From positions 1-36,459 of the forward strand of contig JBPCOJ010000040.1 in NCBI GenBank assembly GCA_051000345.1: a stretch of 36,459 bases of DNA, in the 5' to 3' direction. Shown here piece after piece: positions 10,203 through 18,465 of the stretch. The stretch comes from JBHENC01 sp051000345. Lineage in GTDB: Bacteria; Acidobacteriota; Blastocatellia; Pyrinomonadales; Pyrinomonadaceae. The translations under genes and the position numbers were made by a program. Position 1 is the first letter of the stretch; every line of letters starts with the position of its first letter. Below the pieces are notes generated by a model. The model had not been told where the DNA came from. It saw only the letters and a list, made by a program, of their open reading frames with translations, and searched no databases.

Positions 10203-11114
10203 TCAAGCCATGCGTTCGCGCATCACTTTCCGCGCGCCGTAGAGTGTATGGCAAATCACCGCGAGAATAATTATCGAGCCGCCCGCAAGCGCCCACGTTG
10301 AAGGCCGCTCACCGATAAAGATGAAGACCCACAACGGATTCAACACAGGCTCGATGTAGCCGACGATTCCCGCATCGAGCGATCTCGCGCCGCGACTCAT
10401 GCCGATGGTAAAAAAAGTGTAAGCCAAGCCGATCTGCACCACTCCCAAAAATAAAACGATGCCTGCATCCTGCGCGGACATCTTCGGCAAAGCCTTTACG
10501 CCCGCGTATGAGCACGCGAACGCCAGCAAAAGATTTCCGTAAATCACGGACGACGCTTTGTTGACGAGACGCGATTGCGGATGACGCAGCAATAGAAAAT
10601 AGCAGGCGAAGCAAACGCCCGAAGCGAGCGCCGCCAGATTGCCGTCAACATCCTGCGGCCTCAATTTGCCGACGAAGAAAAGCGACATTCCGGCGACACA
10701 CGCCGCGATTACCAAAAGGTCGCGCGAACGGAATTTCTCTTTGTATAAAACGGGTTCGAGCAGCAGCACGTAAACGGGCGCAGTGTATTGCAGAAAAATA
10801 GCATTGGCTGCCGTCGTCCATATTGTCGCAAACACAAACAGCAAAAGGAGCGCCGCATACATAACGGAAGCGAGCAGCGTCACGCGATTAAAGCCATAGC
10901 CTTCCCGTCTCGTAAAAAACATGACGGTGAGCGCCGCAAGGAGCGAGCGCCAGAACGTCAACTCGAAGCCGTTGAGCGAAGTCGATTTAATAAAAAGCCC
11001 GCCCGTGCTCCACAAAACGGCGGCCACGAGGACAAACCACAGCGGCGAAGCGAAAAATGTTTCTTTATCTATGCCGGAATATACGCCGGAGTCTTTCGCT
11101 AACGGCTTCACCAT
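10203..11114 (-). CDS. EamA/DMT family transporter
   Basis: A 303-residue integral membrane protein with about ten hydrophobic segments forming two EamA repeats. The first repeat begins LVAAVLWSTGGLFIKST (about 31-47) and includes the family's conserved 'FWRSLLAALTVMF' helix; the second begins near ALASGVCFACYFLLLR, and YIEPVLNPLWVFIF lies near the end, a hallmark of the drug/metabolite transporter superfamily. These proteins export amino acids or other small metabolites; the substrate cannot be read from the sequence. The gene starts 11 nt after the folD stop and is probably cotranscribed with it, which does not by itself indicate a folate-related substrate. Confidence 0.85.
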   Translation of the reverse strand: MVKPLAKDSGVYSGIDKETFFASPLWFVLVAAVLWSTGGLFIKSTSLNGFELTFWRSLLAALTVMFFTRREGYGFNRVTLLASVMYAALLLLFVFATIWTTAANAIFLQYTAPVYVLLLEPVLYKEKFRSRDLLVIAACVAGMSLFFVGKLRPQDVDGNLAALASGVCFACYFLLLRHPQSRLVNKASSVIYGNLLLAFACSYAGVKALPKMSAQDAGIVLFLGVVQIGLAYTFFTIGMSRGARSLDAGIVGYIEPVLNPLWVFIFIGERPSTWALAGGSIIILAVICHTLYGARKVMRERMA

Positions 11115-11125
11115 TCTTGTCCTCT

Positions 11126-12100
11126 TTATAGTTTCCGTCGTTGCTTCGCCGCTTCAATCGTATTGCGCATTAACATTGCGACAGTCAAAAGCCCTACGCC
11201 GCCCGGCACAGGCGTGCGCCATCCCGCCACCGCATCCGCTTCCGCCGGATGCACATCGCCGATCAACGTGTAACCGCGCTCTCTGATCTTCTTCAAGCGA
11301 TCATCGAGTTCATCGGAGCCGAAAAACCCGCGCGCCGCTTCTTCGCTTGTAACCTTATTCATTCCGACATCGACCACAACAGCACCCGGCTTGATATGCT
11401 CCGCTTTGATAAAGCCCGCGCGCCCGATGGCGGCGACGAGAATATCCGCCTCGCGCGTGATCGAAGCCAAATCCTGCGTGCGCGAATGGCATATCGTCAC
11501 CGTCGCATCCTGTTGCAAAAGAAGCTGCGCGAGCGGGCGTCCGACGATGTTGCTGCGCCCGACAATGCACGCGTTCCCGCCGCTCATCCGTGTGCCGGAG
11601 CGCTTCAGCAATTCGATGATTCCGGCGGGCGTGCATGGCGCAAGCGCGGCTTGGCCTAACGCAAGCTTGCCGACGTTCAAGGGATGAAAGCCGTCAACAT
11701 CCTTTTCAGCACTGACGCTTTCCAGCACCTGCGCTTCATCGACTCCGCGCGGCAACGGCAATTGCACGAGTATGCCGTCAATGTCGTCGCGCTCGTTTAG
11801 CGTAGCGATTAATTCAAGCAGTTGTGAAGTTGAAGTCGCTTCATCGAGCGCGTAATGTTCCGAATAGATTCCGAGCGCTTCGGATGTCCGCACTTTGTTT
11901 CGCACATAAACGGCGGATGCCGGATCATCGCCGACGCGCACGACTGCAAGGCCGGGACGCACCGCGTGTTCTTCACGCAGGCGCGCGACTTCTTCTGCCG
12001 CTTCGCGCTTGATGGCTTCGGCAACAATCGCGCCGTCCAAAACCTTCGCGCCGGATTGTTGACCGTTTTCTTTTGTTAGCAAGGTATGTTCTGGCATCAT
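11126..12100 (-). CDS. folD: Bifunctional methylenetetrahydrofolate dehydrogenase/cyclohydrolase FolD
   Basis: A 324-residue FolD, cytoplasmic, interconverting 5,10-methylene-, methenyl- and 10-formyl-tetrahydrofolate with NADP+. Key features: YVRNK (Y65, K69, the catalytic Lys region), DGILVQLPLP (about 118-127), the cofactor motif GRSNIVGRP (about 177-185), and the C-terminal PVPGGVGLLT. It is some 25-35 residues longer than typical FolD because of an N-terminal extension (about residues 1-18) before the conserved VLDG. There are two adjacent ATGs (12100 and 12097) and no strong ribosome-binding site, so the true start may be slightly downstream. The EamA gene follows by 11 nt. FolD supplies one-carbon units also used by the HMT/MTHFR fusion at 31302. 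Confidence 0.93.
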   Translation of the reverse strand: MMPEHTLLTKENGQQSGAKVLDGAIVAEAIKREAAEEVARLREEHAVRPGLAVVRVGDDPASAVYVRNKVRTSEALGIYSEHYALDEATSTSQLLELIATLNERDDIDGILVQLPLPRGVDEAQVLESVSAEKDVDGFHPLNVGKLALGQAALAPCTPAGIIELLKRSGTRMSGGNACIVGRSNIVGRPLAQLLLQQDATVTICHSRTQDLASITREADILVAAIGRAGFIKAEHIKPGAVVVDVGMNKVTSEEAARGFFGSDELDDRLKKIRERGYTLIGDVHPAEADAVAGWRTPVPGGVGLLTVAMLMRNTIEAAKQRRKL

Positions 12101-12211
12101 GTAATTGTTCGTTTCAAAGCCACGCGTTGCTTGATGCTTTACAGAAGTTCAGGCGTTGGCGGCGCAGGATAAAGATTCATAGAATTTCTCTGCTTCGGAT
12201 TATTAAAGTTG

Positions 12212-14659
12212 ATGAGCATTATTGCAAACAAACATCGCCGCTTTTACCGCTTCGCATCAATTTTTATCTTGACTCTTTTCACTGCAACGGCATTCCGGGC
12301 GCAAAGCCTGATTGAAAGGCACAAACGCATTCGTCAGGCAATGGACAAAGCGGACGTGAGCGCTGCGCTTCCAGACCTCGAAGCGTTGCGCTTTGCGGAG
12401 CCGAACATTTTCGGTTTCAACAACTACGATTATCTGCTCGCCAGAATTTCCGAACAGCAAGGCAGCACGGCGAAGGCCGCCGCGAATTATCAAACAGTGC
12501 TCGCGCGAAATTCGATGCTGCGGCAATACGCGCTTTGGCATCTCGCGCACATCGCGCGCGCAACCGGCAATCTAACACTCGAACGAGATCAACTGCGGCG
12601 GCTAATTGTGTTTGCTCCGACAATCGTTTTGCGAGATGCAGCGAAGGCGCGGCTCGCCGAAAGCTTTTTCGAGAGCGGCGATTACGCGTCGGCGATTGAG
12701 ACTCTTCGCCCACGCACTGATCCCGCATACACGGATGCGCCGGATCGTGAAGCGCTGGCGCTCGTCGGCCAAGCATATTACCGCAACGAAATGAAGCAGG
12801 CCGCGCGTCAGGTTTTCAACAGTCTTGTCGCGCGGATTCCCGATCCCACGCGCCCGGATGATTATGCTCTCGCAGCCGCGCGCGGCCTCGATGCGCTCGA
12901 CGCCGACGAAGCGAAGCAAGACACGAACAAGGTCATACTAATTTCTGAAAACGAACATCTGCAACGCGCGAACATTTACAATTTCAACCGCGAGTTTGAA
13001 GCCGCGCGCCGCCACTACCTTGCGATCACCATTGCCGATCCGCAAAGCGCCGACGCTCTGGACGCGCTGTACCAGATAGGTCGGGGCTTTTATCAGCAGC
13101 GCCGCTTTGACGAAGCGCTTCAATGGTTCGAGCGGGTGATCGAGAAATCGCCCGAAGGCAACGCGAGCGTGCGTGACGCTTTTAGTTTCAAAGCTTCCGC
13201 GCTCGCGCGTCTCAAGCGCACGGATGAAGCCGTCGCCGCTTATCAGGATTTCATCAATCGCTTTCCCGACGCGCCCGACGCGGAACGCCCTTACTTGAAT
13301 ATCATAGACGCCTTGCGCGATGCCGGGCGCGACACGGAAGCCCTCGCATGGGTCGATAAAACCCGCGCGCGTTTCAGCGGACAGAATGCGGCGGCGCGTG
13401 CGTTGTTCGAGCAGGCGAGGATTCATCAGGGACAGGGCGCATGGGCGGCGGCGCTCGCGGACTTCGACCAATTGCGCGGCGCAGGTAATTTCGATGAGCA
13501 ACGCAATTCAGCGAGTAATGAAACGTCGCAAAGCGAAATCGCGTTGATGCGCGGGCTTACGCTCGAACAATTGAATCGCGTTGATGAAGCGATGAATGTT
13601 TATTTGTCGCTGCCGGATGGCCGCCATCAATATTACGGCGGGCGCGCGACGCGGCGTTTGCGCACTCTCGCACTCGATCCGCGCACGCGTGACGCAACCG
13701 CCGCACGCGTCCACGCATTGCTCGCGGAAGCGCGACATGACAAGGACAACGAGCTTATCGAACAGGCACGCGCGGCGGCGCAAGGCGCGTTGCGTTTCTC
13801 CTTCGATGAAGCCAGCACGCGCGAGGCGCTCGACATCGCGCGCTTCGCTTATGCTGCACTTCCGGCATACCGCGATGTTCCGGCGGTACACGTCGAAGAT
13901 ATCGGACGCAAGGATATACGCACGAAAAACTTCGATGACTCAAGCGCGCCGCCAACACACAAAGCTGTCGCAGATGAACTCCTTTTTCTCGGTCTTTACG
14001 ATGAAGGCACATCGGAATTGGCGCTCACAGATAATTCTTTTGACGATGCCAAGCTCGCGTTGCTTTTTATGCGCGGCGATATGGCGGCTCGCGCAATACG
14101 TTACGCCGAGCCGCTCTGGAAAAATGTTCCCGCCGATTATTTGCTGGAACTCGCTCCGCGCGCGAGCGTAGAGAGGCTTTATCCTGCGCCGTACAAACGC
14201 CAGCTTTTGGAAGCGGCAGTTCCGCGCAATCTCGATCCGCGTTTCGTGCTCGCCATCGCGCGTCAGGAATCGCGTTTTCAGCCCGGCGCGAAATCAGAGG
14301 CGGCGGCGCGCGGATTATTGCAATTTATTTCTTCGACCTCGAACGACATTGCAACGCGACTCGGCGTGACGAATTTCGAGCAGGATGAATTGTATGATCC
14401 CGCGACTATTTTATTGTTCGGTTCGGAGTATATGAAGAATCTTTTCCGGCAGTTTCCCGATATGCCGGAAGCCGTCGCCGCGTCCTACAATGGCGGTGAA
14501 GACAATGTCGCGCGTTGGGTTTCGCGCGCTCATTCAAATGATCCTGATCGTTATGTGGCGGAAATCGGATTCGCGCAAAGCAGGGATTACGTCACTAAAG
14601 TGCTGCCGAATTTCTGGGCTTATCAAACCTTGTATACGGAGCAACTGCAACACAGGTAA
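12212..14659 (+). CDS. Soluble lytic transglycosylase with TPR-like superhelix (Slt70-like)
   Basis: An 815-residue periplasmic enzyme. It has an N-terminal signal peptide (basic MSIIANKHRR, hydrophobic helix to about residue 28, cleavage near FRAQS), a long alpha-superhelix of TPR-like repeats (about 35-640, with repeated A-x-x-x-Y/F-x-x-A-L patterns), and a C-terminal SLT domain. The catalytic Glu is in ARQESRF (about E686), followed by GLLQFISST and the AASYNGG motif. It cleaves the glycan strand of peptidoglycan, forming 1,6-anhydromuramyl ends. The ATG at 12212 is taken over the adjoining TTG at 12209. It is transcribed divergently from folD and convergently with etfA. TPR units of the first half also resemble YbgF/BamD-like tetratricopeptides. 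Confidence 0.9.
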   Translation: MSIIANKHRRFYRFASIFILTLFTATAFRAQSLIERHKRIRQAMDKADVSAALPDLEALRFAEPNIFGFNNYDYLLARISEQQGSTAKAAANYQTVLARNSMLRQYALWHLAHIARATGNLTLERDQLRRLIVFAPTIVLRDAAKARLAESFFESGDYASAIETLRPRTDPAYTDAPDREALALVGQAYYRNEMKQAARQVFNSLVARIPDPTRPDDYALAAARGLDALDADEAKQDTNKVILISENEHLQRANIYNFNREFEAARRHYLAITIADPQSADALDALYQIGRGFYQQRRFDEALQWFERVIEKSPEGNASVRDAFSFKASALARLKRTDEAVAAYQDFINRFPDAPDAERPYLNIIDALRDAGRDTEALAWVDKTRARFSGQNAAARALFEQARIHQGQGAWAAALADFDQLRGAGNFDEQRNSASNETSQSEIALMRGLTLEQLNRVDEAMNVYLSLPDGRHQYYGGRATRRLRTLALDPRTRDATAARVHALLAEARHDKDNELIEQARAAAQGALRFSFDEASTREALDIARFAYAALPAYRDVPAVHVEDIGRKDIRTKNFDDSSAPPTHKAVADELLFLGLYDEGTSELALTDNSFDDAKLALLFMRGDMAARAIRYAEPLWKNVPADYLLELAPRASVERLYPAPYKRQLLEAAVPRNLDPRFVLAIARQESRFQPGAKSEAAARGLLQFISSTSNDIATRLGVTNFEQDELYDPATILLFGSEYMKNLFRQFPDMPEAVAASYNGGEDNVARWVSRAHSNDPDRYVAEIGFAQSRDYVTKVLPNFWAYQTLYTEQLQHR

Positions 14660-14680
14660 GAACGAAACATTATCGCCGCT

Positions 14681-15664
14681 TTAGCCTTTAAGTTTTTTCA
14701 CTTCTTCTGTCAGCACAGGCACGACTTCAAAGAGATCGCCGACGATGCCGTAATCCGCGATATCGAAGATGGGAGCTTCCGGGTCTTTGTTGACGGCGAC
14801 GATTGTGCCGGAGTTTTTCATGCCGACGAGATGCTGTATTGCGCCGGAGATGCCGAGCGCGATGTAAAGTTTTGGCGCGACGGTTTGCCCGCTTGAACCA
14901 ATCTGGCGATCAATCGGCAACCATTCGGCATCGCAGATCGGGCGCGACGCGGCGAGGTCTCCGCCGAGCGCATCGGCAAGCTTTTGGGCAAGCGCGATAT
15001 TCTCCTGCCCTTTGATGCCGCGCCCGATTGCCACGATGATATCTGCTTTGGTGAGATCAACCGCCTGCTTGACTTCCTGAAAGGCTGGCTCCGGTTTCAT
15101 GCGAACAGGCTTGACTTCGACTTGCAGCACCTCGACTTTCGCTGCTCCGCTTTTCTTCGTCGCTTGGTCACCACGAAACGCGCCGGATTGAAACGTCGCA
15201 AATACGGGCGGCTCACCGTCCGAAATAACATCCGCGTCTATCTTGCCGAGAAAAATACGGCGCGAGAACGTCACCGTGTTGTTCGATGTTTTGAAACGCA
15301 GGCAATCGCTGATTAAGCCTTTGCCGAAACGCGCGGCAAGCTTCGGCGCAAAGTCGCGCACTAAATATGTGTGCGGCAAAACGACATACTGCGGATCGAC
15401 TTCGCGCACCACGCGCTCCATCGCATCCGTGTAGCCGTCCGGCGTGTACTCGGCAAGCTGCTCGTTGTCAGCATAGACGACGCGGCTCACATTGTATCCG
15501 GCAATCTGCTGCGCCAAATCACTCATGCCGGAGCCTAAAACAACGGCTGTCACCTGTTGATTCAATTCCGCGCCGAGACCCTGCGCTGCCGCCATTGCCT
15601 CGAATGAAGTCTTATTGAATGCGCCCGCGCGGTGTTCCGCAAAAACTAAAATCCCGTTGCTCAT
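14681..15664 (-). CDS. etfA: Electron transfer flavoprotein subunit alpha
   Basis: A 327-residue EtfA. The C-terminal FAD-binding domain is well preserved: VAIGRGIKG (about 211-219), ASRPICDAEWLP, QIGSSGQTVAPKLYIALGIS, GAIQHLVGM, IVAVNKDPEAPIF and ADYGIVGD in the canonical order. With EtfB it forms the FAD/AMP heterodimer that takes electrons from acyl-CoA dehydrogenases and passes them to a quinone oxidoreductase or another acceptor. No ETF:quinone oxidoreductase or acyl-CoA dehydrogenase gene lies in the window. A 275-nt palindrome-filled gap separates it from etfB, unusual for two subunits made in equal amount. Confidence 0.96.
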   Translation of the reverse strand: MSNGILVFAEHRAGAFNKTSFEAMAAAQGLGAELNQQVTAVVLGSGMSDLAQQIAGYNVSRVVYADNEQLAEYTPDGYTDAMERVVREVDPQYVVLPHTYLVRDFAPKLAARFGKGLISDCLRFKTSNNTVTFSRRIFLGKIDADVISDGEPPVFATFQSGAFRGDQATKKSGAAKVEVLQVEVKPVRMKPEPAFQEVKQAVDLTKADIIVAIGRGIKGQENIALAQKLADALGGDLAASRPICDAEWLPIDRQIGSSGQTVAPKLYIALGISGAIQHLVGMKNSGTIVAVNKDPEAPIFDIADYGIVGDLFEVVPVLTEEVKKLKG

Positions 15665-15668
15665 ATAT

Positions 15669-15935
15669 TCAGTGGTCGGTGGTTAGTGGTCAGTTGACAT
15701 TAGCGATGAATCTTCAATTGCCACTAGCAAGAGCCTAGTGGATCAGTCAAGCTTTTAGATTATCGGCTTTAGCCGAACCGTTTCGGCTAAAGCCGAAGAA
15801 TGTATTTAATCATTCGCCCACTAGGCTTGTGCTAGTGGCAATTTATGTCAACAGAACCTTATGGTCAGTGAACAGTGGTCGTTCATTAGCGATCAGCAAG
15901 ATGTATGTTACTGACCACTGATCACAGACCACTGA
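15669..15935. repeat. Triple-nested inverted repeat between etfB and etfA
   Basis: Three concentric inverted repeats fill the gap. Outer: TCAGTGGTC...GTGGTCAGT at 15669-15694 versus the complement of 15910-15935. Middle: AATTGCCACTAGCAAGAGCC-type arm at 15716-15741 versus 15818-15843, with GTTGACAT further out on both sides. Inner: a 16-bp stem, TTCGGCTTTAGCCGAA-like at about 15760-15776 pairing with 15781-15797, around a 4-nt loop. The short motif CATTAGCGAT also occurs as a direct repeat on both flanks. The element ends five nucleotides before the etfB stop. No reading frame of note lies inside. Confidence 0.8.
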
Positions 15936-15939
15936 GAAC

Positions 15940-16713
15940 TCAAAAGATTCTTGCTTCGGTGTGCAGTTTGTCGGCGAGTTGCGCGGCTCCTGCCTTCGCG
16001 TCGCCGCCTCCTAAGAACTGCGTTTGTTTTGTTTTCTCCGGAAAGTAAATTTTTTCGATGCGCTGATGCGAGCTTTGCGCGGCAACATCGGCGGGCGCGG
16101 GAATTTCTTTGATCTCTTTTTTCTTCGCCGCCATGATGCCTTTGAGCGTCGCGTAGCGTATCTGGCTGATGCCGGATTGAATCGTCAGAAGCGCTGGCTT
16201 CGGCATCGAGTACCATTGATACCAGCCGCTTTCAAGCTCTCGTTTGACGCGCAGATTTTCGCCCGCAGCATCTACTTCAATAACAATCGTCGCGTGCGGA
16301 ATGCCCAAAAGTTCGGCGATGATGACGCCCGTTTGCGCAAAGCCGTAATCATCGGATTGCAGTCCCGTCAGGATAAGGTCTGCGTTTTCGTCGCGTATGG
16401 CGTCGGCGAGAATCTTTGCTCCGTTGTATGGAGAGATATGCGCGAGATTATCGCCCGTGATGTGAATGGCGCGATCCGCGCCGCGCGCGAGTGCGTCTTT
16501 GATAACGCTTTTGACTCGCTGCGGCCCCATCGAACAAACAACTACTTCACCGCCATGCTTTTCCTTCAAGCGCAGAGATTCTTCGAGCGCATAACCGTCC
16601 GATTCATTGACCTCATAGGACAGATCGCCTTCCTCAATCCACGTCGCTTCTTTGTTGATACGCAGGATGGCATCTTTATTGGCGACCTGCTTCATTAAAA
16701 CAATTGTTTTCAT
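15940..16713 (-). CDS. etfB: Electron transfer flavoprotein subunit beta
   Basis: A 257-residue EtfB, partner of EtfA. It opens with MKTIVLMKQVANKDA, the family N-terminus, followed by EVNESDGYALEESLRLKE (about 33-50) and the AMP-binding region with DLILTGLQSDDYGFAQTG. The C-terminal part reads YATLKGIMAAKKKEI, the recognition loop that contacts partner dehydrogenases. The stretch between residues about 150 and 190 (RELESGWYQWYSMPKPALLT) differs from the more common ETF wording but keeps the fold. It lies 74 nt after fabF and probably belongs to the same transcript, with an inverted repeat in the gap. Confidence 0.95.
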   Translation of the reverse strand: MKTIVLMKQVANKDAILRINKEATWIEEGDLSYEVNESDGYALEESLRLKEKHGGEVVVCSMGPQRVKSVIKDALARGADRAIHITGDNLAHISPYNGAKILADAIRDENADLILTGLQSDDYGFAQTGVIIAELLGIPHATIVIEVDAAGENLRVKRELESGWYQWYSMPKPALLTIQSGISQIRYATLKGIMAAKKKEIKEIPAPADVAAQSSHQRIEKIYFPEKTKQTQFLGGGDAKAGAAQLADKLHTEARIF

Positions 16714-16720
16714 AATCCAT

Positions 16721-16786
16721 TATCAGTTTTCAGTTTTCAGTTTGCGGTTTTCAGTTGATGCCTTTGCTGAAAACTTAAAACTGATA
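16721..16786. repeat. Inverted repeat between fabF and etfB
   Basis: TATCAGTTTTCAGTTTTCAG at 16721-16740 matches the reverse complement of 16767-16786 at 19 of 20 positions, giving a long stem with a 26-nt loop. It ends one nucleotide before the fabF stop codon and fills the gap to etfB. Extra CAGTTTTCAG-like units inside make it a stuttered repeat. Possible roles are transcript processing, attenuation or none. Confidence 0.75.
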
Positions 16787-16787
16787 A

Positions 16788-18032
16788 CTATTCTTCCTCG
16801 TAGCGTTTGAAAAGCAAACTCGCGTTGGTGCCGCCGAAGCCGAAGCTATTGGAAAGCGCGTATTCAACTTGTGCTTCGCGCGGCTCATTCGGCACATAAT
16901 CGAGATCGCATTCCGGGTCAGGATGAACGTAGTTAATAGTCGGCGGCAGTATGCCTTTGTGAATTGCGAGCGCTGTGAAGACGCCTTCGATGCCGCCCGC
17001 CGCGCCGAGCAGATGTCCCGTCATGGATTTCGTCGAACTCACCGCCAGCTTATAAGCATGATCGCCGAAGGCTTGCTTGATGGCGAAAGTCTCGAACTTG
17101 TCGTTGTAGGGCGTGGACGTTCCGTGCGCGTTGATGTAGCCGACTGCTTCCGGTTGAACGCCCGCGTCCGCCAAAGCCTTTTGCATCGCGCGGCGTGGGC
17201 CGGAGCCTGTTTCGTCCGGCATCGTCAAATGAAAAGCGTCTGCGGTCATGCCGTAGCCGACGATCTCCGCGTAGATTTTCGCGCCGCGCTCCTTCGCCGA
17301 TTCCAATTCTTCAAGCATCATTAACCCTGCGCCTTCGCCGATTACGAAGCCGTCGCGGTCACGCTCGAACGGGCGCGAGGCGCGAGGCGGATCATCGTTG
17401 CGCGTGGACATCGCGCGCATCGCGGCAAAGCCCGCGACGCTCATCGGCGTGATGGCGGATTCCGCGCCGCCGCAGATCATCGCCACCGCGTCGCCGCGTT
17501 GGATGATTTTGAAACTATCACCGATGGCGTGCGCGCCTGCGGCGCAGGCCGTGGCTGTTGCGGAATTCGGCCCCTTCGCGCGATAGCGAATGGAGACTTG
17601 ACCGGCGGCGAGATTAACGATTGCGGAGACGATAAAAAAAGGCGAGACGCGGTTCGGCCCTTCGTCTAGAAGCTTCGAGTGTTCGCGTTCGATAGCCCAG
17701 AAATCGCCGATGCCGCTGCTAATGTAAACGCCGAACTGCTCTGCGTTTTCGTTTGTCGATTGAAAGCCGCTGTCTTTCATCAATTCGTCGGAAGCGGCGA
17801 TGGCATAATGAATAAAAGTGCCCATCTTGCGCGCTTCTTTTTTCTCGACGAACTTGAGCGGATCAAAGTCTTTGATTTCGGCGGCGATCTTAACGGAAAA
17901 CTTCTCCGTGTCGAACTTCTTGATATAGTCAACGCCGCTTTTGCCTGCCATTAGCGCAGACCAAGTGGCCTCGACATCAAGCCCGATTGGAGTGACGAGT
18001 CCAAGCCCCGTAACCACCACGCGACGTTTCAA
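16788..18032 (-). CDS. fabF: 3-oxoacyl-ACP synthase II (KAS II)
   Basis: A 414-residue FabF that elongates acyl-ACP with malonyl-ACP in fatty acid synthesis. The start is TTG at 18032: GAAGGAGC at 18040-18047 sits eight nucleotides upstream, the protein then begins MKRRVVVTGLG as in homologues, and the catalytic triad falls exactly at the E. coli FabF numbering, C163 (in TATACAAG), H303 (in NAHGTS) and H340 (in TGHLLGAAG). An upstream in-frame start at 18098 would add 22 residues (from MTCHLF) that have no counterpart in the family. It is the last fab gene of the cluster, after acpP and before etfB. Confidence 0.96.
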   Translation of the reverse strand: MKRRVVVTGLGLVTPIGLDVEATWSALMAGKSGVDYIKKFDTEKFSVKIAAEIKDFDPLKFVEKKEARKMGTFIHYAIAASDELMKDSGFQSTNENAEQFGVYISSGIGDFWAIEREHSKLLDEGPNRVSPFFIVSAIVNLAAGQVSIRYRAKGPNSATATACAAGAHAIGDSFKIIQRGDAVAMICGGAESAITPMSVAGFAAMRAMSTRNDDPPRASRPFERDRDGFVIGEGAGLMMLEELESAKERGAKIYAEIVGYGMTADAFHLTMPDETGSGPRRAMQKALADAGVQPEAVGYINAHGTSTPYNDKFETFAIKQAFGDHAYKLAVSSTKSMTGHLLGAAGGIEGVFTALAIHKGILPPTINYVHPDPECDLDYVPNEPREAQVEYALSNSFGFGGTNASLLFKRYEEE

Positions 18033-18100
18033 GATGAATGCTCCTTCGTTAAAAGCTGCGATCAGCGATTCAGCGATAAGGAACAGGTGACAAGTCAAAA

Positions 18101-18150
18101 ATGAATTTTCATTCGCACGAGAACTTTCGTTCTCTTGAATGATTTTTCAT
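18101..18150. repeat. Hairpin between acpP and fabF
   Basis: ATGAATTTTCATTC...GAGAAC (18101-18124) is an imperfect inverted match of the segment up to 18150, centred on a perfect six-pair GAGAAC/GTTCTC stem with a four-base loop. It occupies the gap after acpP. No T-run follows on the minus strand, so it looks like an internal mRNA hairpin rather than a terminator; it could help set the high acpP/fabF expression ratio. Confidence 0.6.
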
Positions 18151-18178
18151 CCTTGCGCCCGCCACCCGTTCGCTGTCG

Positions 18179-18421
18179 CTATTTCTTGTGCTGGTCGATG
18201 TAATTGTAAGCGTCGCGCACGCTCTGGATTTTCTCCGCGTCTTCGTCCGGGATTTCAATACCGAACTCTTCTTCAAAGCGCATCACCAGTTCAACTGTGT
18301 CGAGCGAGTCCGCGCCGAGATCGTCGATGAAGCGTGCGTTGGGCGTAACTTCGTTTTCGTCCACACCGAGTTCATCGACGATGATTTGTTTTACTTTATT
18401 CTCGATCTCTTGATCGGGCAT
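18179..18421 (-). CDS. acpP: Acyl carrier protein
   Basis: An 80-residue ACP carrying growing acyl chains on a phosphopantetheine arm attached to Ser39 in the DSL motif (GADSLDTVEL). The acidic four-helix sequence, length and the FGIEIPDEDAEKI segment are typical. The start is the ATG at 18421, preceded by GAGGAG with nine nucleotides spacing; the frame stays open upstream but that extension is not part of the family. It lies between fabD (44 nt before) and fabF; the usual neighbour fabG is absent. Confidence 0.97.
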   Translation of the reverse strand: MPDQEIENKVKQIIVDELGVDENEVTPNARFIDDLGADSLDTVELVMRFEEEFGIEIPDEDAEKIQSVRDAYNYIDQHKK

Positions 18422-18465
18422 TGCAATTTGCTCCTCTTGAAATGAATGTAAAAAAGCTTTCGAGT

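Noticed and set aside
15665..15939. CRISPR-like repeats between etfB and etfA
   Set aside because: The repeats are concentric inverted copies, not regularly spaced direct repeats with unique spacers.
16024..16698. A 224-codon open frame on the plus strand
   Set aside because: Antisense to etfB, which is certain from its motifs; the sequence has no domain features.
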